Below, piece after piece: positions 47,895 to 58,689 of a stretch of DNA of 64,000 bases; position 1 is the stretch's first letter, and each line of letters starts with the position of its first letter. The notes under the pieces are model-generated. The model was not told where the DNA came from. It did not search any database and saw only the letters and a program-made list of their open reading frames with translations. The translations under genes and the position numbers were made by a program. Source of the DNA: Blastochloris viridis (GTDB lineage: Bacteria > Pseudomonadota > Alphaproteobacteria > Rhizobiales > Xanthobacteraceae); assembly GCF_001402875.1 (NCBI RefSeq), contig NZ_CP012946.1:266001-330000 (forward strand), in the 5' to 3' direction.

Positions 47895-48662
47895 TCACGC
47901 CGGCCGCGTGCCGATCATCATGTAGTTGACGCTGGTGTCCGGCGACAGCCGCCAAGAATCGGCGAGCGGGTTGTAGACCACGCCGATCTCCTCCACCAGC
48001 TTGAGCCCGCCCGAGGACAGCGCCACCGCGAGTTCGCCGGGGGTGACGAATTTGTGCCACTGGTGGGTGCCGCGCGGCAGCCAGCCCAGCACGTATTCGG
48101 CGCCGACAATCGCCATGGCGAAGCTCTTGAGGGTGCGGTTGAGGGTGGCGGCGACCATCATGCCGCCCGGCTTCACCATTTCGGCACAGCGGCGAAGGAA
48201 CAGCGGTATGTCGGCGACGTGCTCGACCACCTCCATCGCCAGCACCACGTCGAACCGTTCGCCGGCGTCGGCCAGCGCCTCGGCGGTGGTGTGGCGGTAA
48301 TCGATCGTCACCCCGCTCTTCTCGGCGTGGAGACTCGCGACCTTGATGTTCACCGGCGAGGCATCGGCGCTGAGCATGTCGGCACCAAGCTTGGCCAGCG
48401 GCTCCGACAGCAGGCCGCCGCCGCACCCGATGTCGAGGAAGCGCAAATCGGCGAGCGGCGAGGCGGCTTTGGCGTCGCGGCCGAAATGCTCGCACACCTT
48501 GTCGCGGACGTAGCCGATGCGGACCGGGTTGAACTTGTGCAGCGGGCGCATCTTGCCGTGCGGGTTCCACCACTCCTCCGCCAGCGCCGAAAACCGCGCC
48601 ACTTCGGCGTCGTCGACGGTCGTGGCGAACGACCTCGTTCCGGGCGTCCTCGCTTCCGACAT
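47895..48662 (-). CDS. ubiG: Ubiquinone O-methyltransferase UbiG
   Basis: SAM-dependent methyltransferase that performs both O-methylation steps of ubiquinone synthesis; 255 residues. Visible are the family opening [25 protein letters not shown], motif [17 protein letters not shown], and [16 protein letters not shown]. The [13 protein letters not shown] segment is the UbiG membrane-associating loop. Convergent with the nitrilase/DUF1178 pair, divergent from the PAS-like gene. Confidence 0.95.
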   Translation of the reverse strand: MSEARTPGTRSFATTVDDAEVARFSALAEEWWNPHGKMRPLHKFNPVRIGYVRDKVCEHFGRDAKAASPLADLRFLDIGCGGGLLSEPLAKLGADMLSADASPVNIKVASLHAEKSGVTIDYRHTTAEALADAGERFDVVLAMEVVEHVADIPLFLRRCAEMVKPGGMMVAATLNRTLKSFAMAIVGAEYVLGWLPRGTHQWHKFVTPGELAVALSSGGLKLVEEIGVVYNPLADSWRLSPDTSVNYMMIGTRPA

Positions 48663-49043
48663 GGGCCTTTCCTCATCTGCCTCGCGCGGTGACGATTCCG
48701 GCTACGGATCAGCGCCAGCCCGCTCGTTTCAACGATAACGCACCTATAGCCCGCCTCGCCGGATGCCGTCGACCATCCCGCGGCGCTACCCGCAGGAAAC
48801 CTCTGCCGCCGCCGGCCGGCGCACCGACTGTCCCGCAACTGCGAACGGGATGCCGCATCTGCGAAAAAGCCAGTACGCGCTGCACCGGATCGTCTTTCGT
48901 CGAAGACATTCCGATGATAAAGGGCCGCTGCGGCTTGTCCCGCCTAAGCAACGCTACGTGTGCGGTGCAAAATCAGAACCGGGTAAACCCTCTTGAAAGC
49001 AGAGGAGCTTAGGCCCAGAAGAACGAAGAACAAGGGGATTCCC
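48663..49043. other. Divergent intergenic region before the PAS-like gene
   Basis: 381 bp without a gene, between ubiG and the PAS-like gene. Both promoters must lie here. A small stem-loop, CCTCT with AGAGG, occurs at about 48988-49003, 40 bases before the PAS-like start. Confidence 0.5.
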
Positions 49044-49592
49044 ATGTACTGTGAAGCTCACGACACCGAAATTTCCGCGCGCGCCGGAGCAAAGGAAATC
49101 GGCGAACTCGTTGCGCTGTTCAACGCCGCTGCCAACGGTGCGCGGCCGTCGCTGACGGCGCTCGGCCCGGAACAGCTGCTGGCCTATTCGGACGACTTGG
49201 CCATCCTGCGTCCGGTCGGCGACGACTTCATCTATAGCCACTACGGCGCCAACGTCGCCAAGATCGCCGGCACCGACCGCAAAGGCCAGCGCACCAGCGA
49301 ACTGGAGGGCGAGGTCGCCGCGTTCTTCCTGGGCTGCTACCGCCGTGCGGTGGACAGCGGCCGGCCGCTCCACACCCTGCACTGCTCGCTCGACCAAGAC
49401 GACTCCCACCTTTGGGAGCGCCTGCTGCTGCCGGTGCTCGACGACGAGGGCAACGACGTCGTGGTGGTGTTCAACCGCTCGCAGGAAGCCCACTTTGCCG
49501 CCGACCTCGCCGACACCCCGGCGCGCGTCCATCTCGGCAACCGCTCCGGCAAGCTCTACGACGTGCCGCAGGTCGGCCTGGTCCGCTGCTGA
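49044..49592 (+). CDS. PAS-like domain protein, function unknown
   Basis: A 182-residue soluble protein. Residues 25-150 look like a PAS-type sensor fold of the kind common in alphaproteobacterial single-domain proteins: YSDDLAILRPVGDDFIYSHYGANVAKIAG, GCYRRAVDSGRPLHTLHCSL and the core strand LLLPVLDDEGNDVVVVFNRSQ. There is no kinase, cyclase or DNA-binding domain. The start at 49044 has AAGGGG upstream. It interrupts the ubiG-lysC neighbourhood. Ligand and partner are unknown. Confidence 0.65.
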   Translation: MYCEAHDTEISARAGAKEIGELVALFNAAANGARPSLTALGPEQLLAYSDDLAILRPVGDDFIYSHYGANVAKIAGTDRKGQRTSELEGEVAAFFLGCYRRAVDSGRPLHTLHCSLDQDDSHLWERLLLPVLDDEGNDVVVVFNRSQEAHFAADLADTPARVHLGNRSGKLYDVPQVGLVRC

Positions 49593-49803
49593 GGCGCTCC
49601 GCCCGGACGTCGTCTTTGGTCCAGTGCGCCAAACGCCCCGCGACGATTGATCCCGCCGCGGGGCGCGGCTAAGTAGGCGTGTCCTTGTCCGGACGTCCGC
49701 CCGGCTTTCCGCAAGCGACCGCTCGGCGCGGTCGTGGGCGAATGCCAAGTTCGCTTCCCTGAAAGCCGTGCCAGGCCCGTCCGCGCCCAGCCCATCCGTG
49801 CCA

Positions 49804-51057
49804 ATGTCCCGACTGGTGATGAAATTCGGCGGCACGTCCGTCGCCAATATCGAACGCATCCGCAACGTCGCCCGCCACGTCAAACGCGAGGTCGATGCCG
49901 GCTACAACGTTGCGGTGGTGGTCTCGGCGATGTCCGGCAAGACCAACGAGCTGGTCGGCTGGTGCAAGGACGCCGCCCCGCTCTACGACACCCGCGAGTA
50001 CGACACCGTGGTGGCCTCCGGCGAACAGGTCACCTCCGGGCTCCTCGCTCTGATGCTCACCAACATGGGGGTGCCGGCGCGCTCCTGGCAGGGCTGGCAG
50101 ATCCCGATCCGGACCGACGGCGCCCACGGCGCCGCCCGCATCAAGGACATCGACGGCACCAACCTCGCCGACGGCTTCGCCAAGGGCGAGGTGGCGGTGA
50201 TCTCCGGCTTCCAGGGCATCCATCAGGATAGCGGGCGAATCACCACGCTCGGTCGCGGCGGCTCGGACACCTCGGCGGTGGCGGTGGCCGCCGCCATCGG
50301 CGCGGAGCGCTGCGACATCTATACCGACGTCGACGGCGTCTACACCACCGATCCGCGCGTGGTGCCGGAGGCGCGACGCCTGCCCAAGGTGGCGTTCGAG
50401 GAAATGCTGGAGATGGCCTCGCTGGGGGCCAAGGTGCTGCAGGTGCGCTCGGTGGAGCTGGCGATGGTGCATCAGGTGCGCACCTTCGTGCGCTCCTCGT
50501 TCGAGGCCCCCGACGCCCCCCAGACCGACGCCAACGGCAACCCGCCTGGCACCCTTATTTGCGACGAGGACGAGATCGTGGAGCAGCAGACCGTCACCGG
50601 CATCGCCTTCTCCCGCGACGAGACCCAGATCACCATCCGCCGCGTCGCCGACAAGCCGGGCGTCGCCGCCTCGGTGTTCGGGCCGCTGACGGATGCCAGC
50701 ATCAATGTCGACATGATCGTCCAGAACATCTCCGAGGACGGCCGCCATACCGACATCACCTTCACCGTGCCGTCGGCCGATTACGAGCGCGCCATCGACG
50801 TCCTGGCCAAGGTCAAGGAGAAGATCGGCTATGCCCGCGTCGAGGGCGAGATCGATGTTGCCAAGGTGTCGGTGATCGGCATCGGCATGCGCAGCCACGC
50901 CGGGGTTGCGGCGCAATGCTTCCGCTCGCTGGCCGAGCACGGCATCAACATCCGGGCGATCACCACCTCGGAGATCAAGATCTCGGTGCTGATCGACGCC
51001 GGCCGGGTCGATGAGGCGGTGCGGGCGCTGCACGACGCCTACGGCTTGGCGCACTAG
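49804..51057 (+). CDS. lysC: Aspartate kinase
   Basis: First enzyme of the aspartate pathway (Lys, Thr, Met, diaminopimelate), 417 residues. The kinase domain opens with KFGGTSV (7-13) and contains TTLGRGGSDTSAVAVAAA and YTDVDGVYTTDPR. Two C-terminal ACT domains (about 265-410, SVFGPLTDASINVDMIVQNIS and SLAEHGINIRAITTSEIKISV) confer feedback control. Its TAG stop codon forms part of the CTAG target of the IS1182 element, which starts directly after it, so its native downstream region is displaced. Confidence 0.97.
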   Translation: MSRLVMKFGGTSVANIERIRNVARHVKREVDAGYNVAVVVSAMSGKTNELVGWCKDAAPLYDTREYDTVVASGEQVTSGLLALMLTNMGVPARSWQGWQIPIRTDGAHGAARIKDIDGTNLADGFAKGEVAVISGFQGIHQDSGRITTLGRGGSDTSAVAVAAAIGAERCDIYTDVDGVYTTDPRVVPEARRLPKVAFEEMLEMASLGAKVLQVRSVELAMVHQVRTFVRSSFEAPDAPQTDANGNPPGTLICDEDEIVEQQTVTGIAFSRDETQITIRRVADKPGVAASVFGPLTDASINVDMIVQNISEDGRHTDITFTVPSADYERAIDVLAKVKEKIGYARVEGEIDVAKVSVIGIGMRSHAGVAAQCFRSLAEHGINIRAITTSEIKISVLIDAGRVDEAVRALHDAYGLAH

Positions 51058-52499
51058 GAGCCTGTCCAGATAATCCGTTGGCACGGTGTCCGAGCGTGGC
51101 GTGTCTCGCTCACCCGGCTCTCGCGAGCTTGGTGATGTTGTGGGCGAGGCAGATCAACGCCCATTCCGCCTGAACCGCTGCCAGACCGCGCAGCAGGAAC
51201 TGTCGGAACCCGCGCGCCTGCTTGATCTGGCCGAACACCGGCTCGACGATCTGCTTGCGCAGGCGATATCGGCTGCGGTGGCCGGCCCGCTTCAGCGTCA
51301 GGCGCATGCGCTGGGTGAGCGGCCCGCCCAGCTTCCGCGAAGCCTCGGCCGGCCGCTTGGCCCGACCGATGGCGACATAGGCACGAATGTCGCGGGCGGC
51401 GAGCGCGGCGAGGTTTGCCTCACTGCAGTAGCCCGCGTCCGCCGAGACCTCCTTCGGCCTGCGGCCGAGATGAGCCTCGATGCCCTCGACCAGCGGCACC
51501 AACTGCGGGCAGTCGCTCATGCTCTTGGTCAGCCCGTGGGCCACGATGATCTGCGCCGCGCCGTCGACCGCCGCCTGAGCATTGTAGCCCTGGACGTAGC
51601 CGTCCTTGGTCAGCAGCACCTGGCTGTCGGGATCGGTGAAGTTGCGCTGCGTCTTGGGGGCCGGCGCGTCCGAGCGGGGTTTCAGAGGCGGCCCCGGCCG
51701 CTTGCGTCCCTCGGCGCGGCGCGCCTCCTCCGCTTGGCGTTCGGCTTCGGCTTTGGCGGCCGCAGCCGCGGCGGCTTCCTGCTCGAGCGCGGCCTTGGCT
51801 TCCCGGATCTTGGCCAGGCGCTTGGTCTTGTCGGCCACCCAGTCGGGCATCTCCTCGCCGCGGCGTCTCGTGCCGTGCTGCGCGTCGTCCTGCGCGTCGG
51901 CGGCCTCCGCGCTCGTCAGCCAGCGGTCGACCTCCGCCTGCAACTCCGCCTCACGCTCCTGCATGCGCCCGTAGCTCATCGCCTTGTGCTTGGAGGCGTT
52001 GGCCTTGATCTTGGTGCCGTCGAGCGCGACGTGCCCGAGCTTCACCAGCCCAGCCGCCTCGGCCAGCTTCAGCACCTGGACAAACAGGTTGGCGAGCGCC
52101 GCCAGATGGCGTTTGCGGAAGTCGGCGATGGTGCGGAAATCGGGCGCATCGTGCGCGACGATCATCATGAAGTCGACCCGCTCGGTGCAGGCTTTGGCAA
52201 TTCGCCGTGACGAGTACAGTCCGGTGCAGTAGGCGTGGAGCAGCAGAGCGACCATCATCCGAGGGTCGTACGGCGGCTGACCCAGCTCGCCTTTGTAGCT
52301 GGCAAAGATCTCATCCAGATCAAGGCCATCGCGCACCAAGGCGATCACGAACTGCGAGAGGTGATCTTTCGGCACATAGTCCGTGATCGCCGGCGGGAAA
52401 AGCTGCGTCTGGTCGATCTTCCACGGCCGAAAATGCCTGCTCATGCAGGCGATTGAATCAGATCCGTCGCCGAAAAGCCATGACTTCTCGGACAGGCTC
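51058..52499 (-). mobile_element. IS1182-family insertion sequence, complete
   Basis: A 1,442-bp element with 10-bp terminal inverted repeats GAGCCTGTCC (51058-51067) and GGACAGGCTC (52490-52499), imperfectly continued inwards. It is flanked by CTAG on both sides (51054-51057 and 52500-52503), read here as a 4-bp target duplication. It carries one intact transposase on the minus strand and separates lysC from ptsP. Confidence 0.9.
51110..52444 (-). CDS. IS1182-family transposase
   Basis: DDE transposase of 444 residues. The N-terminal DUF772-type region starts FRPWKIDQTQLFPPAITDYVP and includes YDPRMMVALLLHAYCTGLYSSR. The DDE part shows VALDGTKIKANAS (first Asp), EVSADAGYCSEANLAAL (second Asp) and KQIVEPVFGQIKQARGFRQF (Glu). 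A long Ala/Glu/Lys coiled insertion (about 205-245) lies between them, usual in this family. The frame is complete. Confidence 0.93.
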   Translation of the reverse strand: MSRHFRPWKIDQTQLFPPAITDYVPKDHLSQFVIALVRDGLDLDEIFASYKGELGQPPYDPRMMVALLLHAYCTGLYSSRRIAKACTERVDFMMIVAHDAPDFRTIADFRKRHLAALANLFVQVLKLAEAAGLVKLGHVALDGTKIKANASKHKAMSYGRMQEREAELQAEVDRWLTSAEAADAQDDAQHGTRRRGEEMPDWVADKTKRLAKIREAKAALEQEAAAAAAAKAEAERQAEEARRAEGRKRPGPPLKPRSDAPAPKTQRNFTDPDSQVLLTKDGYVQGYNAQAAVDGAAQIIVAHGLTKSMSDCPQLVPLVEGIEAHLGRRPKEVSADAGYCSEANLAALAARDIRAYVAIGRAKRPAEASRKLGGPLTQRMRLTLKRAGHRSRYRLRKQIVEPVFGQIKQARGFRQFLLRGLAAVQAEWALICLAHNITKLARAG

Positions 52500-52769
52500 C
52501 TAGGCCCGAACACCTGACATCTGGCGTCCGGTGCCGCCGGGCGCTGACGTTTTGTGCGCAATATCAATAGTTTGTTGAATGGTCGTGCCGGCGTCCGCCG
52601 GGGCGGGTGCCGGGAGTGGCCGCTGCTCTGCCGTAACGTAACTTAACTGCGTCCGCCGTCCCGGATGGCTCCCCGGTGAGCGCCGCGGTTGACGACGGTG
52701 CCGCCGGATGCTTCATCCGCCCCGACACTATCTCGACCCCGCCTATGGCCGGGCAATCGCGAGAGAAAG

Positions 52770-55037
52770 ATGCGCGGCTCGCTCGGAGGTCCGCGCGTGC
52801 TGCTTCGGCGCCTCCGCGAGGTGATGGCGGAGCCGGTCAGCGCGCAGGACCGCCTCGACAAGATCGTGGTGCTGATCGCCGCCAACATGGTGGCGGAGGT
52901 GTGCTCCGTCTACGTGTTGCGCGTCGACGGCACGCTCGAGCTTTACGCCACCGAGGGCCTGAACCGCTCTGCCGTCCACCAGACCGTGATGCGCGCTGGC
53001 GAGGGCCTGGTCGGCCTCGTCGCCCAGGACGCCAAGCCCCTCAGCCTGTCCAACGCCCAGGCCCACCCCGCCTTCGCGTTCAAGCCGGAGACCGGGGAAG
53101 AGGTCTACCATTCCTTCCTCGGTGTGCCGGTTCTGCGCGCCGGCAATACCCTCGGCGTGCTGGTGGTACAGAACCGGGCCCACCGCACCTATTCCGAAGA
53201 GGAAATCGAGGCTCTGCAGACCACCGCGATGGTGCTGGCGGAGATGATCGCCTCGGGCGAATTGTCGGCGCTGGCCCGTCCGGGCGCCGAGCCGGCGGCA
53301 CGGCGGTCGCTGCACCTCTCCGGCCTCGGGTTGTGCGACGGCATCGGGCTTGGCCACGTCGTGCTGCACGAGCCGCGGGTGGTGGTGACCAATTTCATCG
53401 CCGAGGACATCGTGCGGGAGGTGGCGCGGCTCGACGACGCGGTCGACGCGCTGCGGGCCTCGATCGATTCGATGCTGGACGGCGGCGATATCGGCTCGGT
53501 CGGCGAGCACCGCGACGTGCTCGAAACCTACCGCATGTTCGCCCACGACCGCGGCTGGCTGCATCGGCTGCGCGAAGCGGTGCTGACCGGCCTCACCGCC
53601 GAGGCCGCGGTCGAGCGCGTGCAGTCCGATACCCGCGCCCGCATGATGCGCCAGAGCGACCCGTTTCTGCGCGAGCGGCTGCACGACCTCGACGACCTTG
53701 CCCATCGCCTGATGCGGCAGCTGATGGGCCGCACCCACGCCCCCAAGCCCGAGGGGCTGCCCAAGGACGCCGTCATCGTCGCCCGCAACATGAGCCCGGC
53801 GGCGCTGCTCGACTACGACCGCTCGCGGGTTCGCGGCCTCCTGCTCGAAGAGGGCGGGCCGATGAGCCACATCGCCATCGTGGCGCGGGCGATCGGGGTG
53901 CCGACGGTCGGCCAGATTCCCAACGCCGCCGGCCTGGTCGATCCCGGCGACGCCATCATCGTCGACGGCGCCTCCGGCGAGGTCCATGTCCGGCCGCAGG
54001 CCGACGTACAGGCCGCCTATGCCGAGAAGGCCCGGCTCAGGGCGCGCAAGCAAAAGCAGTTCGCCGCGCTGCGCGACAAGCCGTGCATCACCCGCGACGG
54101 CGAGCACGTCGCGCTCAACATCAATGCCGGCCTCCTGGTCGACCTGCCGCACATCGCCGAGACCGGCGCTGCCGGCATCGGCCTGTTCCGCACCGAGCTG
54201 CAGTTCATGGTGGCGGCCTCGTTCCCGCGCGCCGGCGAGCAGGAGAAGCTCTACCGCGCGGTGCTCGACGCCGCCGGCGACCGCCCGGTCACCTTCCGCA
54301 CCCTCGACATCGGCGGCGACAAGGTGCTGCCCTATATGCGCTCGTTCGATGAGGAGAACCCGGCGCTGGGCTGGCGCGCCATCCGCCTCGGGCTCGACCG
54401 GCCGGGGCTGCTGCGCAGCCAGGTCCGCGCCATGCTGAAGGCGGCGGCCGGGCGCGATCTCCGCCTGATGTTCCCGATGGTGGCGGACGTCGCCGAGTTC
54501 GTGCGCGCCCGTTCCATCGTCGAGCGCGAGCTGACCCACCTGCGCCGCCATGGCTACCTGCTGCCCGACCAGCTCCAGGTCGGCGTCATGGTCGAGGTTC
54601 CGTCGCTTCTGTTCGAGCTCGACGAGCTTCTGGAACACACCGACTTCGTCTCTGTCGGCACCAACGACCTGATCCAGTTCCTGTACGCGGTCGACCGCGG
54701 CAACACCCGGGTGTCGGACCGCTTCGACCCGCTCAGCGTGCCGGTGCTTCGCGCGCTGAAGCGCATCGTCGACGCCGGCAAGGCACACGGCAAGACGGTG
54801 ACGCTGTGCGGCGAGCTGGCGTCGCAGCCGCTGGGCGCGGTGGCGCTGATCGCGCTCGGCTTCCGCTCGCTGTCGGTGTCGGTCACCGCGGTCGGCCCGG
54901 TCAAGGCCATCCTGCGCCAGCTCGACGCAGGGCGCGCCGCCGGCCACATCCTGCCCTGGCTTGAGAACAGCGGCGGCGATATGCAGTTGCGCCAGCGCCT
55001 GCTGGCGTTCGCCGCGGCCGAGTCGCTGTCGGTCTAG
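52770..55037 (+). CDS. ptsP: Phosphoenolpyruvate-protein phosphotransferase of the nitrogen PTS (EI-Ntr)
   Basis: First component of the nitrogen-related phosphorelay (PtsP-PtsO-PtsN), 755 residues. An N-terminal GAF domain (about 25-165) senses nitrogen status (glutamine in some species). The EI domains follow, with phospho-accepting H367 in GGPMSHIAIVARA, the PEP-binding FRTLDIGGDKVLPYM and GVMVEVPSLLFELDEL motifs, and the active-site LCGELASQP. ATG 52770 follows GAGAGAAAG; the frame is open further upstream without family similarity. Its stop codon lies in the CTAG starting repeat copy 2. Confidence 0.95.
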   Translation: MRGSLGGPRVLLRRLREVMAEPVSAQDRLDKIVVLIAANMVAEVCSVYVLRVDGTLELYATEGLNRSAVHQTVMRAGEGLVGLVAQDAKPLSLSNAQAHPAFAFKPETGEEVYHSFLGVPVLRAGNTLGVLVVQNRAHRTYSEEEIEALQTTAMVLAEMIASGELSALARPGAEPAARRSLHLSGLGLCDGIGLGHVVLHEPRVVVTNFIAEDIVREVARLDDAVDALRASIDSMLDGGDIGSVGEHRDVLETYRMFAHDRGWLHRLREAVLTGLTAEAAVERVQSDTRARMMRQSDPFLRERLHDLDDLAHRLMRQLMGRTHAPKPEGLPKDAVIVARNMSPAALLDYDRSRVRGLLLEEGGPMSHIAIVARAIGVPTVGQIPNAAGLVDPGDAIIVDGASGEVHVRPQADVQAAYAEKARLRARKQKQFAALRDKPCITRDGEHVALNINAGLLVDLPHIAETGAAGIGLFRTELQFMVAASFPRAGEQEKLYRAVLDAAGDRPVTFRTLDIGGDKVLPYMRSFDEENPALGWRAIRLGLDRPGLLRSQVRAMLKAAAGRDLRLMFPMVADVAEFVRARSIVERELTHLRRHGYLLPDQLQVGVMVEVPSLLFELDELLEHTDFVSVGTNDLIQFLYAVDRGNTRVSDRFDPLSVPVLRALKRIVDAGKAHGKTVTLCGELASQPLGAVALIALGFRSLSVSVTAVGPVKAILRQLDAGRAAGHILPWLENSGGDMQLRQRLLAFAAAESLSV

Positions 55038-55137
55038 AGCATTTTCCGCACAAGTGGGATCCGGTTGTGCGAAAGAAAATGCGAGATCACAAAGACCTAG
55101 AGCATCCGACCTGATGCAGTCAGGTCGGATGCTCTAG
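55034..55137. repeat. Two-hairpin CTAG-bounded intergenic repeat, copy 2
   Basis: A 104-bp copy of the element at 33114-33220. The termini are CTAGAGCAT and ATGCTCTAG. The left hairpin is identical to copy 1, and the right one is a perfect 18-bp palindrome from CTAGAGCATCCGACCTGA to TCAGGTCGGATGCTCTAG. The first CTAG holds the ptsP stop codon. Confidence 0.92.
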
Positions 55138-55215
55138 CAAGCCGCCCGGACGGCAGCGGCGGCCTTCGACGCGACCCCGATTTTCGCGTTTCTTCTGTTT
55201 TTCAAAGGGTTACAC

Positions 55216-56288
<1,073 letters not shown>

Positions 56289-56292
<4 letters not shown>

Positions 56293-57194
56293 TCGCCCCG
56301 GACACGTCGGTCGGCACCGCCCGCCGGCTGGTGCGGCAGGCCCTGCACGCCGCCGGCATCGCGGAGGCCGATGCCGACGCCCGCCACCTGCTGGCCTGGG
56401 CGCTGAAGTGCGATGCGAGCGGGCTGATCCTCGCCGCCGACCGCCCGCTCGGCACCGAGGCGGCCGACGCGCTCGCCGCCCTGCTGGCGCGCCGCCTGAG
56501 GCGCGAGCCGATGGCGCGGCTGAAGGGCACGCGCGAGTTCTGGGGCCTCGAGTTCGAGCTGTCGGCCGAGACGCTGGTGCCGCGGCCCGATACCGAGACG
56601 CTGGTCGAGGCGGTGCTGCGGGCCCGGCCCGAGCGGACGGCGCCGCTCCGAATCATCGATCTCGGCACCGGCTCGGGCGCGCTGCTGGCGGCGCTGCTGG
56701 CCGAATATCCGCGGGCCAGCGGCGTGGCCACCGACCGCAGCCGCCTTGCGCTGTCGACCGCCCGGACCAATCTGGCCCGCCATGGCTTCACCGCGCGGGC
56801 GGCGGTGGTGGCGTGCGACTGGGGCACGGCGCTCGGCGGCCGCTTCGACGTGGTGGTGTCGAACCCGCCTTACATCGCCACCGCCGACATTGCCGGGCTC
56901 GATCCGGAGGTGCGGGTGTTCGACCCGGCAGCGGCGCTCGATGGCGGCGCGGACGGGCTCGCCGCCTATCGGGCGATCCTGGCCGATTTGCCGCGGCTGC
57001 TGACGCCCGGCGGCCTCGCGGTGTTGGAACTTGGCATCGGCCAGGCCGCGGCCGTGGCGAATCTGGCGGTGGCCGCCGGGTTGGTGGTGCGGGAGGTGGC
57101 GGCGGACTTGGCCGGCCACCCGCGGGCGCTGGTCGCAACGCTCCAGGCCGATCTCGGCGCGATGTTGGAAACAAACTCGCCGAACAGCCGTTGA
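56289..57194 (+). CDS. prmC: Release-factor glutamine methyltransferase
   Basis: Methylates the Gln of the GGQ motif of PrfA and PrfB. Its 301 residues have an N-terminal helical domain (1-80), the SAM-binding DLGTGSG (124-130) and the substrate-binding NPPY (192-195). It starts at GTG 56289, overlapping prfA by 4 bases, so the enzyme is translated with its substrate. Confidence 0.96.
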
Positions 57195-57752
57195 TCGAAC
57201 AGAGATTTTTCGGCGGGCGGACGACATGGCTGTGGCCCGACCGGCCGGGTTTCGTATGCTCCGGTCGGGTTTCTCGGTTCGCGCCGGCGTGGCGCGGCCG
57301 AGCGTCGTGGCGGCGTTACAGGAGCCGGCCCGACGTCGCGGAATGCAAAAGCTCTTGGATCGAGCGGCAAAACCGACTAGGGTTCGACGCGGAATCGACC
57401 CGTAAGACGGGCGCAGGCAGGCGACCCGGAACGGTGGTGCCCGGTCGGGCTGGTGGACGAAGGGTCCATCGCGGTTCTTGCTCACCGAGCCAAGCGATCT
57501 CCCTGGATGATAGCACCGCTGGCTCGAGCAAACGGTAGCGAAAATCGATGTACCGCGATCAGAAGACACGGTCTTCGCGGCAGCATCCGTGAACAGGGGC
57601 TTCGGTTCGACGACATTTGCACTGACGATCGCCGCTGCGAACGCGCGGCGATGATGTCTGTTGCGATGGCCGCAGCTCCTAACCGTCTGGCCACGGGAAC
57701 GGCCGGACCACAAGCGCGCCACGCGCGTCCGAGGCGAAACGAGTTAGAATCG
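57195..57752. other. Intergenic region between prmC and the DUF4167 gene
   Basis: 558 bp with no recognised gene; open frames here are non-homologous. It holds the prmC terminator hairpin and presumably the promoter and leader of the DUF4167 gene. Confidence 0.55.
57236..57272 (+). terminator. Hairpin after prmC
   Basis: CCCGACCGG and CCGGTCGGG pair perfectly over 9 bp with a 16-base loop, followed by TTTCTC, 41 bases after the prmC stop. Confidence 0.6.
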
Positions 57753-58538
57753 ATGAGAAATGGACAGCAGAAGCGCATGCGCGGCCGCAACAATAACAAT
57801 AACAACAACAGCAGTAACAGCGGTCGGCGTGGCCAGAACCCGCTGACTCGGGTCTTCGAGTCAAACGGACCGGACGTGAAGATCCGCGGCACCGCCGCCC
57901 ACATCGCCGAGAAATACGTTCAACTGGCTCGCGATTCGTTGACCTCGGGCGACCATGTCGCTGCCGAAAATTACCTTCAGCACGCCGAGCACTATTTCCG
58001 CACCATCTCTGCCGCGCAGGCCCAGTTCCAGCCGGCCCAGGGCTTCAACCGCGCCGACGAATCGCGCGAGGACAACGACGACGACGACGAGCCGCTGATG
58101 ATGCCGGGGCTCACCCATCCCGGTCTCGCCCGCCTGCACGAGCAGGAGCGTAGCGCCAGCCAGCCGCAGCCGCCGCGCGAGCCGCCGTCGCCGCGCGATC
58201 AGCCGGCGCTGCGCGATCAGCCGCGCTACTCCGACCAGCCGCGCTATCCGGAGCAGCCGCGGTTCGTCGATCAGCCGCGCTTTGCCGACCAGCCCCAGCC
58301 GACCATTGGCAGCGAGGCGAGCGACGAGGCGCCGGCCTATGGCGGGCTGCCGGCCTTCATCACCGGCGCACAGCCGGTGGTGCCGGCCGCCGCCGGCAGC
58401 GATGCCGAGCGCGAGGCGCGCACCTTCCGCCGCCGCCGCCGCCATCGTTTCCCGCGCGGCGAGCAGCCGGGCGGCGAGGGTGGCGAGGGTGGTGCCGATC
58501 CGGCGCCTGCCCCGGCGGGCGAGCCGTCCTCGACCTGA
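57753..58538 (+). CDS. DUF4167-domain protein
   Basis: A 261-residue protein of unknown function, conserved after prmC in many Hyphomicrobiales. The N-terminus is RNA-binding-like: basic, with an Asn/Ser run (NNNNNNNSSNSGRR). The DUF4167 core is TRVFESNGPDVKIRGTAAHI and EKYVQLARDSLTSGDHVAAENYLQHAEHYFR. The rest is disordered, with a series of DQPRY/EQPRF-type repeats (about 145-185) and an Arg-rich end (RRRRRHRFPRG). ATG 57753 begins the conserved MRNGQQKRMRG. Confidence 0.88.
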   Translation: MRNGQQKRMRGRNNNNNNNSSNSGRRGQNPLTRVFESNGPDVKIRGTAAHIAEKYVQLARDSLTSGDHVAAENYLQHAEHYFRTISAAQAQFQPAQGFNRADESREDNDDDDEPLMMPGLTHPGLARLHEQERSASQPQPPREPPSPRDQPALRDQPRYSDQPRYPEQPRFVDQPRFADQPQPTIGSEASDEAPAYGGLPAFITGAQPVVPAAAGSDAEREARTFRRRRRHRFPRGEQPGGEGGEGGADPAPAPAGEPSST

Positions 58539-58598
58539 CGAGCCGTTCGGCCCGTCACGGCTTGATCGGCCGGCAATCCGACGACACGAAATAGAAAT

Positions 58599-58632
58599 AG
58601 CCTCGGTTCGCGCCTGCGGACCGGGGCTTTTT
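58599..58632 (+). terminator. Rho-independent terminator after the DUF4167 gene
   Basis: A 13-bp stem (AGCCTCGGTTCGC with GCGGACCGGGGCT, including G-T pairs) around GCCT, running straight into TTTTT. The best-formed terminator in the window. Confidence 0.88.
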
Positions 58633-58689
58633 CGTTACGGCCTATCGCGGGGTGGTCCGTTTGCCGCGCGGGAGGAGCGAGCCCGAGCC

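Noticed and set aside
52743..54947. A 734-codon minus-strand frame opposite ptsP
   Set aside because: A shadow of ptsP, which has all expected catalytic motifs on the plus strand.
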